Assembly (NCBI GenBank): GCA_035534175.1
Contig: DATLSM010000007.1
Coordinates: forward strand, 13,877 to 77,876
Length of the DNA stretch: 64,000 nt
Direction of reading: 5' to 3'
DNA from: DATLSM01 sp035534175
GTDB taxonomy: Bacteria; Actinomycetota; Thermoleophilia; Solirubrobacterales; 70-9
This document shows, piece by piece, positions 8,560 to 16,412 of the stretch (the first letter of the stretch is position 1; each line of letters begins with the position of its first letter). A program made the translations under genes and the position numbers. The notes beneath the pieces are model-generated. The model did no database searches. It was not told where the DNA came from and saw only the letters and a program-made list of their open reading frames with translations.

Positions 8560-8565
8560 ATTCTA
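8560..8565 (-). promoter_or_regulatory. leaderless -10 (TAGAAT) of uvrA
   Basis: On the minus strand TAGAAT lies 7 bases before the GTG start codon at 8552, predicting a leaderless transcript. No good -35 is visible at 17 bases, and the LexA box sits in the spacer/-35 zone. Confidence 0.5.
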
Positions 8566-8571
8566 CGCAGG

Positions 8572-8585
8572 CGAACGGTTGTTCC
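8572..8585 (-). promoter_or_regulatory. LexA (SOS) operator of uvrA
   Basis: CGAACGGTTGTTCC contains the inverted GAAC-N4-GTTC core. It matches the Gram-positive LexA consensus CGAACRNRYGTTYC at 13 of 14 positions (mismatch at the second R). It is 20 bases upstream of the uvrA start and just behind the predicted -10, where bound LexA would block RNA polymerase. lexA itself is not in the window. Confidence 0.75.
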
Positions 8586-8605
8586 CCTACGCCTCGCCCC
8601 TCCAC

Positions 8606-8624
8606 GATCCGCTGGCAGCGGATC
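8606..8624. repeat. 8-bp perfect palindrome in the uvrA-NTF2 intergenic region
   Basis: GATCCGCT-GGC-AGCGGATC is a perfect dyad with a 3-base centre. There is no T-run on either side, so it is not a classic terminator. It could be an operator for the uvrA side or for the gene at 8936; no function can be assigned. Confidence 0.5.
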
Positions 8625-8935
8625 AGTCCAGGGAAAAAGGCGCGCCGTTCACCGCCCCCTCGCACGCCGCTTGATCTCCCAGCAATGCGCACCGGGGTGA
8701 GCTCAGGCAAGCGATCAAGCAGACCGGGCGCCGCGGGTTGCTCCGGTCGCCAGGGCCCTCCATTGCACCCAGCGGCGGGCTCCCGTGCGAGCGCCCCTGC
8801 TCGGTGACCAGCCGCCCCAGCTGGCGAGATCCGCATTTAGGTGAAGCTACATCCGGGCCGGATAAACAAGGAATCACCCAGCGGCGGTGCTAGGTTGGAT
8901 CCGGGCAGGAACCCAAGCGCTATAGAGGAGGAGAG
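8625..8935. other. intergenic region without a recognised gene
   Basis: About 310 bases between the dyad and the NTF2-like gene hold no credible coding sequence. A second inverted repeat (GCTTGATC at 8669-8676, GATCAAGC at 8713-8720) flanks a 36-base spacer. The last 15 bases carry the strong Shine-Dalgarno GAGGAGGAG of the next gene, preceded by a CTATAG box at about 8920. Confidence 0.4.
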
Positions 8936-9316
8936 ATGTCCAACATCGATACCGCGAAATCCGCCTACGAGGCCTTCGGGCGCGGCGATCTGGCCGCCCT
9001 GCGGGAGGATTTCTCCGAGGACGCCGTGTGGCTGACCTCGGACGAGCTGCCACTCGGGGGAAGAACCAGCGGCCGCGAGCAGATCATCGCCAACTTCGCT
9101 CAGATCCCCAACTACTGGACCTCGTTCAGCGTCGAGCCGGAGGAGTTCATCGACGCCGGCGACTACGTTGTGGTCAGGGGGACGCAGCGCGCCGGCAACG
9201 ACCGCGGCAGCTTCGAGGCCCCCTACCTGCACCTGATGAAGTTCGACGGCGGCAAGGTCATCCTGGGCGAGTTCCACACCGACTCGGCCAAGGCCGCGAA
9301 GCTGCAGGCTTCCTAA
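8936..9316 (+). CDS. NTF2/SnoaL-like small protein
   Basis: The 126-residue protein has the pattern of the NTF2-like (SnoaL/ketosteroid-isomerase) fold: an N-terminal helix (TAKSAYEAFGRGDLAALREDFSEDAVW), a central GREQIIANFAQIP segment and alternating strands ending in MKFDGGKVILGEFHTD. Members range from enzymes to ligand binders, so no substrate can be assigned. The ATG at 8936 has an unusually strong Shine-Dalgarno (GAGGAGGAG), unlike most genes here, so it is expected to be well translated. Its TAA overlaps the uvrB stop on the other strand (CTAA). Confidence 0.75.
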   Translation: MSNIDTAKSAYEAFGRGDLAALREDFSEDAVWLTSDELPLGGRTSGREQIIANFAQIPNYWTSFSVEPEEFIDAGDYVVVRGTQRAGNDRGSFEAPYLHLMKFDGGKVILGEFHTDSAKAAKLQAS

Positions 9317-11331
9317 GCCCGCATCCCGTCAAGGTCGCGGCGCAGCTCCTTCAGCTCGTCGCGGATCCGGCCTGCCTCCTCGAAGCGGAGATCGTCAGCG
9401 GCAGCGAGCATCTCCTCCTCGAGGTCGACGATCGTGCGCTCCAGCTCCGCCGGGTCGGCAAAGTCCTCGCTGCGCCCCCGGCGGCGCCGGCGCGGCGCCC
9501 GGTCCTCCATCGCCAGGAACTGACTCATCTCAGATATTCCCTTGCGCACCGTCTCCGGCGTGATCCCGTGCTCCTCGTTGTAGGCGACCTGGATCGCGCG
9601 GCGGCGGTCGGTCTCGCCGATCGCGGCGCGCATCGAGTCGGTCTCCCGGTCGGCATACATCAGCACCCGCCCGTTGACGTTGCGGGCGGCGCGGCCGATC
9701 GTCTGCACCAGGCTGGTCTCCCCGCGCAGGAAGCCCTCCTTGTCGGCGTCGAGGATCGCCACAAGGGAGACCTCGGGCAGGTCGAGACCCTCGCGCAGCA
9801 GGTTGACGCCCACCAGCACGTCGTACTCACCAAGCCGCAGATCGCGGACGATCTGGATCCGTTCCAGGGTGTCGATCTCCGAGTGCAGGTAGCGAACCTT
9901 GATCCCGTACTCCAGCAGGTATGCGGTCAGGTCCTCGGCCATCTTCTTGGTCAGCGTCGTCACCAGCACCCGGTCGCCGGCCGCGGCCCGCGCCCTGATC
10001 TCGTTCATCAGGTCGTCGATCTGGTTCTTCGTCTCCCGCACCTCGATCTCGGGGTCGACGATCCCGGTTGGGCGGACGATCTGCTCGACGACCCGGGTCG
10101 ACTCGGCCCGCTCGAATGGCCCGGGTGTCGCCGAGACCATCACCAGCTGCGGCACCCGCTCGAGGAACTCGTCGAACTTCAGCGGTCGGTTGTCGATCGC
10201 CGAGGGCAGTCGGAAGCCGTAATCGATGAGCGTCTGCTTGCGCGAGCGGTCGCCCTGATACATCCCGCCGATCTGGGGGACCGTCTGGTGGGACTCGTCG
10301 GCGAAAACGACGAAGTCGTCGGGAAAGTAGTCGATCAAGGTGTGCGGCGGGCTCCCCGGCGGGCGCCCATCGAGGATGCGCGAGTAGTTCTCGATCCCCG
10401 AGGTGAAGCCGAGCTCCCTCATCATCTCGAGGTCATAGGCGGTGCGCTGTCGCAGCCGGTGCGCCTCGAGCTGCTTGCCTTCCGCCTCCAGCTCGGCGGT
10501 CCGCGCGTTCAGTTCGGCGCGGATCTCCTCCACCGCGCGCTCCAGCGTCTCATCGCGGGTCACGTAGTGAGAGGCCGGCCAGACCGAGACGTGCTCGATC
10601 GTGTCCAGCACCTCCCCGGTGAGCGGGTCGAAGTGCTGGATCCCCTCGATCTGATCGCCGAACAACGAGATCCGGTAGGCGGAGTCCGCGTAGGCGGGCA
10701 TGATCTCCAGCACCTCGCCGCGCGCCCGGAAGCTGCCGCGACCCAGCACCGCGTCGTTGCGCTGGTACTGCATCTTCACCAGCTTGCGCAGCACCTCGTC
10801 GCGGTCGATCTCCTCGCCAACTTTGAACAGCTGCATTTTTTCGTTGTAGACCTGGGGCGAGCCGATCCCATAGATGCAGGAGACCGAGGCGACGATGATC
10901 ACGTCGCGGCGGGCGAACAGGGCGGCGGTGGCCGCGTGGCGGAGGCGGTCGATCTCGTCGTTGATCGAAGAGTCCTTCTCGATGTAGAGGTCCTGCGCCG
11001 GGACGTAGGCCTCCGGTTGGTAGTAGTCGTAGTAGGAAACGAAGAACTCGACCGCATTGTCCGGGAAGAACTCACGGAACTCGTTGCAGAGCTGGGCGGC
11101 GAGCGTCTTGTTGTGGGCAATCACCAGCGACGGCCGCTGAACGGCGGCGATCGTCGCCGCCATGGTGAAGGTCTTGCCGGTCCCGGTTGCCCCGAGCAGG
11201 GTCTGGAAGCGCTCCCCCGCTTCGAGGCCCTCGGCCAGCCCGGCGATCGCTTTTGGCTGATCGGCCGCTGGGGTGTAGGCGGTGTTGAGGGCGAAATCGG
11301 GCACTCCGTGAACATAGCGTGGGACCCGCAT
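9313..11331 (-). CDS. uvrB: excinuclease ABC subunit B
   Basis: UvrB is the helicase-like subunit that verifies damage after UvrA loading and recruits UvrC. It has Walker A GATGTGKTFT, the damage-probing beta-hairpin region with YYDYYQPEAYVP, helicase motifs through VNLLREGLDLPEVSLVAILDADKEGFLR and QTIGRAARN, and a C-terminal UVR motif for UvrA/UvrC contact. Its length of 672 is normal. ATG 11331 is used; GTG 11304 would be a shorter alternative. No LexA box is visible upstream, unlike uvrA. It sits 3.4 kb from uvrA on the same strand, not in one operon. Confidence 0.98.
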   Translation of the reverse strand: MRVPRYVHGVPDFALNTAYTPAADQPKAIAGLAEGLEAGERFQTLLGATGTGKTFTMAATIAAVQRPSLVIAHNKTLAAQLCNEFREFFPDNAVEFFVSYYDYYQPEAYVPAQDLYIEKDSSINDEIDRLRHAATAALFARRDVIIVASVSCIYGIGSPQVYNEKMQLFKVGEEIDRDEVLRKLVKMQYQRNDAVLGRGSFRARGEVLEIMPAYADSAYRISLFGDQIEGIQHFDPLTGEVLDTIEHVSVWPASHYVTRDETLERAVEEIRAELNARTAELEAEGKQLEAHRLRQRTAYDLEMMRELGFTSGIENYSRILDGRPPGSPPHTLIDYFPDDFVVFADESHQTVPQIGGMYQGDRSRKQTLIDYGFRLPSAIDNRPLKFDEFLERVPQLVMVSATPGPFERAESTRVVEQIVRPTGIVDPEIEVRETKNQIDDLMNEIRARAAAGDRVLVTTLTKKMAEDLTAYLLEYGIKVRYLHSEIDTLERIQIVRDLRLGEYDVLVGVNLLREGLDLPEVSLVAILDADKEGFLRGETSLVQTIGRAARNVNGRVLMYADRETDSMRAAIGETDRRRAIQVAYNEEHGITPETVRKGISEMSQFLAMEDRAPRRRRRGRSEDFADPAELERTIVDLEEEMLAAADDLRFEEAGRIRDELKELRRDLDGMRA

Positions 11332-11393
11332 GAGCCAGGGAGCGAGACCTTTTGTCTGTAGAGGTTTCGTATTCAGGTGGCGAGGATCGCCGG

Positions 11394-11645
11394 GTGGAGA
11401 TTCGCCAGCGCTTTGGGCTGAACCTGCGCCGTGCGCGGCAGGAGAACGGCATTTCCCAGGAGGAGCTCGGCTTCCGCTGCGAGCTGCACCGGACCGAGAT
11501 CTCCCTGCTCGAGCGGGGAGGTCGCGAGCCCCGCCTGGGGACGATCGTCAAGCTGGCGGGCGCCCTCGATACCACCCCCGGCGAGCTCTGCGCCGGCATC
11601 CAGTGGCTGCCGCGCCCAGGCCGCCTCAAGATCAGCCGATCCTGA
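11394..11645 (+). CDS. XRE-family helix-turn-helix regulator
   Basis: This short Cro/CI-like DNA-binding protein has an HTH running IRQRFGLNLRRARQENGISQEELGFRCELHRTEISLLERGGREPRLGTIVKLAGALDTTPGELCAGI, which includes the recognition-helix pattern HRTEISLLERGxREPRL. GTG 11394 gives 83 residues with the HTH near the N-terminus; an in-frame TTG at 11352 would add 14. It has no partner domain. It is divergent from uvrB (about 60-100 bases), so it may control itself or uvrB; its target is unknown. Confidence 0.8.
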   Translation: MEIRQRFGLNLRRARQENGISQEELGFRCELHRTEISLLERGGREPRLGTIVKLAGALDTTPGELCAGIQWLPRPGRLKISRS

Positions 11646-11705
11646 AGCACCGATCAGCCAGCCCGATCATCTGATTCCTGGCCAGTGGCGCCAGCTTGGC
11701 ACCCT

Positions 11706-11739
11706 GCCACCTCCCGCGCAAGCGTGCAGGGGAGGTGGC
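11706..11739. terminator. bidirectional hairpin between convergent genes
   Basis: GCCACCTCCC (11706-11715) pairs perfectly with GGGAGGTGGC (11730-11739) across a 14-base loop, between the stops of the XRE gene (+) and the exported protein (-). The 10-bp GC-rich stem without a T-run is typical of terminators in high-GC actinobacteria. Confidence 0.65.
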
Positions 11740-11752
11740 GTTGATCTCCGCT

Positions 11753-12277
11753 TCAGGGCAGAAACTGCTGCAGAAGACCACTGGCGGAGCCGAGGATTCC
11801 CTGGACGTTGTCGAGCAGGGAACGGGCATCCTGGATCAGCTTTATCGCCTGGTCGATGGGAATACGCTGAACGGTGGAGCGAAGCGGGGCGGCGATCACG
11901 GCGTTGATCGCACCGGCCCTTTCAGCGTCGGCGATCGCCCGCAGCAGGCCGGCGCGTATCGCTTCTGCCAGCTTCGCGTTGTCGATCCCGTAGCGGCGGG
12001 CGAAGGCGGCCCGTGACTGCGGCGTGGCCAGCGCCCTGGCCAGCGCTTCCCGCGTCACCCCAAGCTTGCATGCGGCACCGTCCAGCGCCGAGAGGGAGAA
12101 CTGTTGGGCGATCGCCTGGAGGCCTTCGGGGTGGCCCCAGGGCCGCGGCTTGCATGGATTCTGGACCTTCGCCGGCACATAGGAAGCGCCGCCGGCCGCC
12201 AGGTAGGCGCCGGGCAGGGCCACCGCTAGGGCGATCGCGCCCGCTACCAGCAGCCTCCCCTTGAGCCGGGCGTTCAC
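11753..12277 (-). CDS. uncharacterised exported or membrane-anchored protein
   Basis: The GTG at 12277, preceded by a good Shine-Dalgarno (GGGGAGGA, 7 bases), gives 174 residues. Residues about 7-30 form a hydrophobic signal/anchor (LLVAGAIALAVALPGAYLAA) after a basic start. The mature part has two cysteines (NPCKPRPWG and GAACKLG) that could pair, and then helical repeats (LGVTREALARALATPQSRAAFARRYGID) ending in an amphipathic tail. No known catalytic motif. It lies 70 bases after the MFS transporter on the same strand and may be co-transcribed with it, perhaps as an accessory; that is inference. Confidence 0.6.
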   Translation of the reverse strand: MNARLKGRLLVAGAIALAVALPGAYLAAGGASYVPAKVQNPCKPRPWGHPEGLQAIAQQFSLSALDGAACKLGVTREALARALATPQSRAAFARRYGIDNAKLAEAIRAGLLRAIADAERAGAINAVIAAPLRSTVQRIPIDQAIKLIQDARSLLDNVQGILGSASGLLQQFLP

Positions 12278-12347
12278 GGGTGATCCTCCCCGTCGAGGCG
12301 CCGGGAGGTGATCCACCGGCGATCGGACCGGCGCAGCGGCGGCGGGG

Positions 12348-13742
12348 TCACAGCTCCACCCTCCGCGCCAGAGCGATCGGCGCCAGCGCAAGCAGCCCGA
12401 GCAGGGCGGCAAGCAAGAAGGAGGGGCTGAATGCGTGGGTGGCGCCGCGATTGAGTTGGTCCTGCAGTTCTCCGCGGAGCTGGAGAACTTCGGCCCGCTG
12501 GGTGGGTTCGGCGGGCAGCGGTTCGAAGGCGGGGCCGATCGTCGGCACCTTCCCCTTCTCCGCTTCCATGCGAGTGGCGATACGCTGCGCGAGCTCGATC
12601 TTCAGCAGCGGTTCGACCTTGGATTCGAGCACCACCGCGGTGCCGGCTTCGATCGCGTCGTGGCGCTGCGTGGCGATGTCGGCGGTGAAGACCGGGGTGA
12701 GCGCCAACAGGCCGATGACCACCCCGGCATGGCGCGCCGAGATCGTCCACCCCCCGTGGATTGCCTGTGAAGCCCGCCCGCGCAGGGCGGTCTCGGTCAG
12801 CGCCGAGAGGACCAGCGAGAGGCCTACCCCGACCAGCACCTGGGGCGGCAGGGTCAGAACGACGTCCGCCCCGGGCAGCAGCCCCAACCCGGCCAGGCCG
12901 CCGGAGACGAGGAACGCCCCGGCCGCAGCGCGCGCCCTGGCGCTGGGGACCAGACGACCGAGGCGGCTACCAGCCAGGGCCGCCAGCGGCATGACCGAGA
13001 CGACGATCGCGGCGGTGATCGGGCTAAGCCGCCAGCCTTCGATCAGGAGCAGGACGAGGAGGAAGAGCGCTGCGGCGATCGCCGCCGAGACCAGCGCCAG
13101 CGCCAGGTTGGCCAGAAGGTGCGGTCGGCCGGTGGGCCGCAGCTCCGGCTCGAGAATCCCGGTCGCCGCCTCGTGCCTGGCGACCGCCAGAATCGGCACC
13201 GCAGCGGCGATCGCCAGCGGCGCTTGGAGCAGGAAAATCGACTGCCAGGAGACCAGCTGAGTGAGCAAGCCACCGACCGCCGGACCCAGGGCGGCACCGG
13301 TGGCGCCGGCGGCGGCCCAGACCGTCGCGGCGCGGCGCTCGGACCCCACGCTGGCAGGCAGCAGCTCCAGCGCCGCGGTCACAGCCGTCGCGCCACCGAT
13401 CGCCTGCACGCAGCGAGCGACGATCAGGGTCGAGAGCTGGTCGGAGAGGCCGCAGGCCAGGCCGGCGCCGGCGAAGATCGCGAGCCCAACCGCCGCCGCG
13501 CGGCCGGGTCCCACCCGGCGCGCCACCAGAGCAGCGGGAACGGCGGCCAGCGCCATCACCAGGTTGAACGAGATCAGCACCCAGGTGACGCCGGCAACGC
13601 CGGTATTCAACTGGCGATAGATCTCGGGCAGGGCGAGAACGACGATCGAGGAGTCGGCCAGCACCAGGCCGACGGCCAACGCCAGGGCAGCCACGCGCGG
13701 CCTGGGAGCCCCGGCGCTCACATCAGGCCTCGCGCTTCGCAT
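12348..13742 (-). CDS. MFS multidrug-type exporter (DHA2-like) with a large external loop
   Basis: This 464-residue membrane protein has the MFS pattern: a first helix ending LADSSIVVLALPEI, motif-A-like RRVGPGRAA, RCVQAIGGATAV, and the motif-C-like GATGAALGPAVGGLL after helix 4. It resembles drug:H+ antiporters of the DHA2 group. Unusually, a hydrophilic stretch of about 80 residues rich in Glu, Gln and Arg (TADIATQRHDAIEAG... to ...LQDQLNRGATHAF) lies before the last helix and probably faces outside. The substrate is unknown. The exported protein at 11753-12277 is downstream on the same strand. Confidence 0.8.
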   Translation of the reverse strand: MRSARPDVSAGAPRPRVAALALAVGLVLADSSIVVLALPEIYRQLNTGVAGVTWVLISFNLVMALAAVPAALVARRVGPGRAAAVGLAIFAGAGLACGLSDQLSTLIVARCVQAIGGATAVTAALELLPASVGSERRAATVWAAAGATGAALGPAVGGLLTQLVSWQSIFLLQAPLAIAAAVPILAVARHEAATGILEPELRPTGRPHLLANLALALVSAAIAAALFLLVLLLIEGWRLSPITAAIVVSVMPLAALAGSRLGRLVPSARARAAAGAFLVSGGLAGLGLLPGADVVLTLPPQVLVGVGLSLVLSALTETALRGRASQAIHGGWTISARHAGVVIGLLALTPVFTADIATQRHDAIEAGTAVVLESKVEPLLKIELAQRIATRMEAEKGKVPTIGPAFEPLPAEPTQRAEVLQLRGELQDQLNRGATHAFSPSFLLAALLGLLALAPIALARRVEL

Positions 13743-13784
13743 CTGGCACCGAGAGCAAGCGACGCACGCCTGGCCGCCGCGCGC

Positions 13785-14345
13785 TCAATAGCCCAGCTCC
13801 TTCGCGTACTTACTGCGATAGTCATTGCGCTTTTCGAGGACCTCGGCGACGTAGGCGCGAGTCTGGAGAAGCGGTATTTCGCCAATCCTCAGCGAGGCAC
13901 CCCCCCATTTGTCCGCGTTGCCCGGCCCGGCGTTGTAGGCGGCGAGGGCGGCGACCTCGTTGCCGCTGTAGCGATCGAGCAGTTGGCGCAGGTAGTAGGT
14001 CCCGTAGCGGATGTTGAGTTCCGGATTGGAGAGGTCGCTCATCTTGAAGGTGGTGCCGCCGCTGAGCCGCTCAATATCCTTGGCGGTGGCCGGCGTGATC
14101 TGCATCAACCCCCGAGCCCCCGCGGCTGACGTCTCTTCGCGAAAGCGCGACTCCGAGTAGATAACGGCGGCGATCAGCGCCGCGTCGACTCCCTTTTCCC
14201 GAGACTGCTGGCGGATGATGTCCTCGTGGTGGAGCGGCAGGGTGAGCTCCAAAAGCACGTGATCGACCTCGCCGACGGCGCCCAGCAGGAGGCCGCCGCC
14301 GACGCAGACTGCAACAACGGCGAACCCGATGATCCATCGCCTCAT
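13785..14345 (-). CDS. lytic transglycosylase (SLT domain)
   Basis: This enzyme cleaves peptidoglycan glycan strands to 1,6-anhydro-MurNAc products. The 186-residue protein has one N-terminal anchor/signal helix (5-25) and an SLT domain: catalytic Glu65 in IYSESRF, GLMQITPATA, NIRYGTYYLRQLLDRY and AAYNAGPGN, closing with Y-rich helices. It resembles the C-terminal domain of Slt70. Its ATG overlaps the coaE stop (ATGA), so the two are coupled. Confidence 0.9.
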   Translation of the reverse strand: MRRWIIGFAVVAVCVGGGLLLGAVGEVDHVLLELTLPLHHEDIIRQQSREKGVDAALIAAVIYSESRFREETSAAGARGLMQITPATAKDIERLSGGTTFKMSDLSNPELNIRYGTYYLRQLLDRYSGNEVAALAAYNAGPGNADKWGGASLRIGEIPLLQTRAYVAEVLEKRNDYRSKYAKELGY

Positions 14346-14920
14346 TCCCTCAGGGTCTCGATCAGAGCGGACAGCGAGTGCTCAAGATCCTCGACCGTAC
14401 CGTCATTTTGGACAACGTGCGCAGCACGAGCCGCCTTCTGTCCTTGCGGCAACTGGCGGGCCTCACGCTCGCCAACCAGCGCCTGACCGCGCGCCTCGGC
14501 GCGGGAGCGGCGCAGGTCCTCGGCGGCGACGACCGCCAAGGTGGTGTCGAAGACCTCACCCATCTCAGACTCAAAGAGCAGCGGGACCTCGACCACGGCG
14601 ACCTCGACCTGCGATCCCAGCGCGCCGAGCCAGGCCCCTATCCGCTCGCCGACGAGGGGATGGACCTGAGCCTCCAGCCAGGTGAGCTGCTCGGGGTCGG
14701 CGAAGACGATCTCGCCGATGCGGTGGCGATCCACCCTGCCGCCGGGCGCCACCTCCTGCCCCCAGCGCTCGACCAGCCGACCGGTCAACGGCTCGGAATC
14801 GAGCAGCTGATGGACGACCGCGTCACTTGAGAGCGTCTCCGCGCCAAGTCGCTCAAACGCCGCGAGCGCCTCAGACTTCCCGGCCGCAATGCCGCCGGTG
14901 AGGCCGATCGTCAGCGCCAT
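14342..14920 (-). CDS. coaE: dephospho-CoA kinase
   Basis: CoaE phosphorylates the 3'-OH of dephospho-CoA, the last step of CoA synthesis; with panBCD here the window covers both ends of that pathway. The 192-residue protein has the P-loop GLTGGIAAGKS at 6-16, SSDAVVHQLL, the VHPLV segment and EVPLLFES, all family signatures. ATG 14920 is chosen because MALTIGLTGG is the canonical beginning; the frame is open further upstream only by chance, antisense to rpsA repeats. It follows rpsA by 10 bases, an arrangement common in actinobacteria. Confidence 0.95.
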   Translation of the reverse strand: MALTIGLTGGIAAGKSEALAAFERLGAETLSSDAVVHQLLDSEPLTGRLVERWGQEVAPGGRVDRHRIGEIVFADPEQLTWLEAQVHPLVGERIGAWLGALGSQVEVAVVEVPLLFESEMGEVFDTTLAVVAAEDLRRSRAEARGQALVGEREARQLPQGQKAARAAHVVQNDGTVEDLEHSLSALIETLRE

Positions 14921-14930
14921 CGGCTTGAGG

Positions 14931-16373
14931 CTAGGAGTCGGAGGAATCCTCGGCGGCCGGCAGCTCGGCCTCCGGAGCGGGCTCCTCGGCCTCGTCCTTC
15001 GGCTCACCGACCTCTGGAGCGGGCTCCTCGACCTCTGGAGCGGGCTCCTCGACCTCCGAAGCGGGCTCCTCGACCTCCGAAGCGGGCTCCTCAATCTCGG
15101 CCTCCTCCGGCTCGCCAACCTCCGACGCGGGCTCCTCGACCGGGGCGGCCTCCGGCGACTCGACCACCTCGGCGATCTCAGCCGCAACCTCCGCCGCCTG
15201 GATCTGGTCGCCTAGGTCCTGCAACGGCATGTTCTGGTCCTCAACCCGCTTGATGCTGAGGGAGAGGCGGCGGCGCTCCTCATCGATCTCGAGAATCTTG
15301 ACGTTGAGCGTGGCACCCGGCTCGACCACCTCGCTGGGGTTCTCGACGTGATGGTCGGCCAGCTCGGAGATGTGGACCAGCCCCTCGACCCCGGCAAGTA
15401 TTTCGACGAAGGCGCCAAAAGCGACAACCTTGGTCACGACCCCCTCCAGCACGTCGCCGGGTCGGTGGGTGCTGACCACCCGCTGCCACGGATCCTCCTG
15501 GGTCTGCTTGAGGCCGAGCGAGATGCGCTGGCGGTCGCGGTCGATGTCGAGCACTTTGATCCTCACCGTGTCGCCGATCGCGACCACCTCGGAGGGATGG
15601 TTGACGTGGCTCCAGGAGAGCTCGGAAATGTGGATCAAGCCGTCAATCCCGTCGAGGTCGACGAAGGCGCCAAAGTCGACAATGTTGGAGATCTTGCCTT
15701 CGACGACCTGGCCTGGAGCGAGGCGGCCGAGGATCTGCTCCCGGACCTCCTTGCGCTCCTCCTCAAGCACCGCGCGGCGGGAGAGGACGACGTTGTTGCG
15801 ACTGCGATTCAACTCGATCACTTTGCACTCGAGCATCTGGCCCATGAACTCGTCGAGGTTGTGGACGCGGCGGATGTCGACCAGTGAGGCGGGCAGGAAG
15901 CCGCGCACTCCGAGGTCGAGGATGAGGCCGCCCTTGACGACCTCGATCACGCTGCCCTCGACCGGCTCCCCCGACTCGGCGGCAGCCTCAATCCGGCGCC
16001 ACGCCTTCTCGAATCGGGCGCGCTTCTTGGAGAGGATCAGCCGCCCCTCGGCATCTTCCTTGGTCAGAACGAGGGCGTCGATCTCCTCGCCCAGCTCGAC
16101 CTCCTCGGCGGGGTCGACCGACTTGCGGATCGAGAGCTCGCCGGCGGGGATGACGCCCTCCGACTTGTAGCCGATGTCGACCAGGACCTCGTCTTTGTCG
16201 ATCCGCACCACCCGGCCGTTGACCACGTCGCCCTCCTCGAAGGAAACGATCGTCGCGGCGTAATTGGGAACTACCTGGCCGTTGACCTGGAGCAACAGGC
16301 CGTTGGAGCCCTCGACGGGCGTGCCCTCCGGCGCTGCGGCGGCAGGGGCGGTCAATGTGTCGGTGGGGGACAC
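14931..16373 (-). CDS. rpsA: 30S ribosomal protein S1
   Basis: S1 helps mRNA dock on the 30S subunit. The 480-residue protein has four S1/OB-fold repeats (approximately 45-115, 130-195, 215-285, 300-370), two of them ending in the well-kept VDFGAFVDLDGIDGLIHISELSW and VAFGAFVEILAGVEGLVHISELA patterns. Four domains are typical of actinobacteria. The last about 85 residues form an acidic, disordered tail of EEPAxEV heptads. Start is GTG 16373. It heads an rpsA-coaE-SLT unit. Confidence 0.97.
   Translation of the reverse strand: MSPTDTLTAPAAAAPEGTPVEGSNGLLLQVNGQVVPNYAATIVSFEEGDVVNGRVVRIDKDEVLVDIGYKSEGVIPAGELSIRKSVDPAEEVELGEEIDALVLTKEDAEGRLILSKKRARFEKAWRRIEAAAESGEPVEGSVIEVVKGGLILDLGVRGFLPASLVDIRRVHNLDEFMGQMLECKVIELNRSRNNVVLSRRAVLEEERKEVREQILGRLAPGQVVEGKISNIVDFGAFVDLDGIDGLIHISELSWSHVNHPSEVVAIGDTVRIKVLDIDRDRQRISLGLKQTQEDPWQRVVSTHRPGDVLEGVVTKVVAFGAFVEILAGVEGLVHISELADHHVENPSEVVEPGATLNVKILEIDEERRRLSLSIKRVEDQNMPLQDLGDQIQAAEVAAEIAEVVESPEAAPVEEPASEVGEPEEAEIEEPASEVEEPASEVEEPAPEVEEPAPEVGEPKDEAEEPAPEAELPAAEDSSDS
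15009..15092 (-). repeat. four tandem 21-bp repeats encoding the S1 acidic tail
   Basis: Four consecutive 21-bp units (15009, 15030, 15051, 15072) encode heptads EEPASEV/EEPAPEV. Two units differ from the other two only by TCTGG versus TCCGA. Degenerate copies flank the array from about 14968 to 15140. Length polymorphism by slippage is expected. Confidence 0.9.
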
Positions 16374-16398
16374 GGCGTCGAACTATTGCAGACACGGA

Positions 16399-16404
16399 TA
16401 CCCT
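16399..16404 (+). promoter_or_regulatory. possible leaderless -10 (TACCCT) of the FAD oxidoreductase
   Basis: TACCCT lies 8 bases before ATG 16413 and no Shine-Dalgarno is visible. It fits the TANNNT rule seen before several genes here, but the match is weak on its own. Confidence 0.3.
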
Positions 16405-16412
16405 GAGCACTC

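Noticed and set aside
9028..11361. A 777-codon open frame on the plus strand, opposite uvrB
   Set aside because: It is the antisense shadow of uvrB. High GC removes stops from the opposite strand; the peptide is Arg/Gly/Asp/His-rich and low in hydrophobic order, and no start site fits.
11332..11393. LexA box for uvrB
   Set aside because: There is no GAAC-N4-GTTC in the uvrB upstream region; the nearest is the uvrA site.
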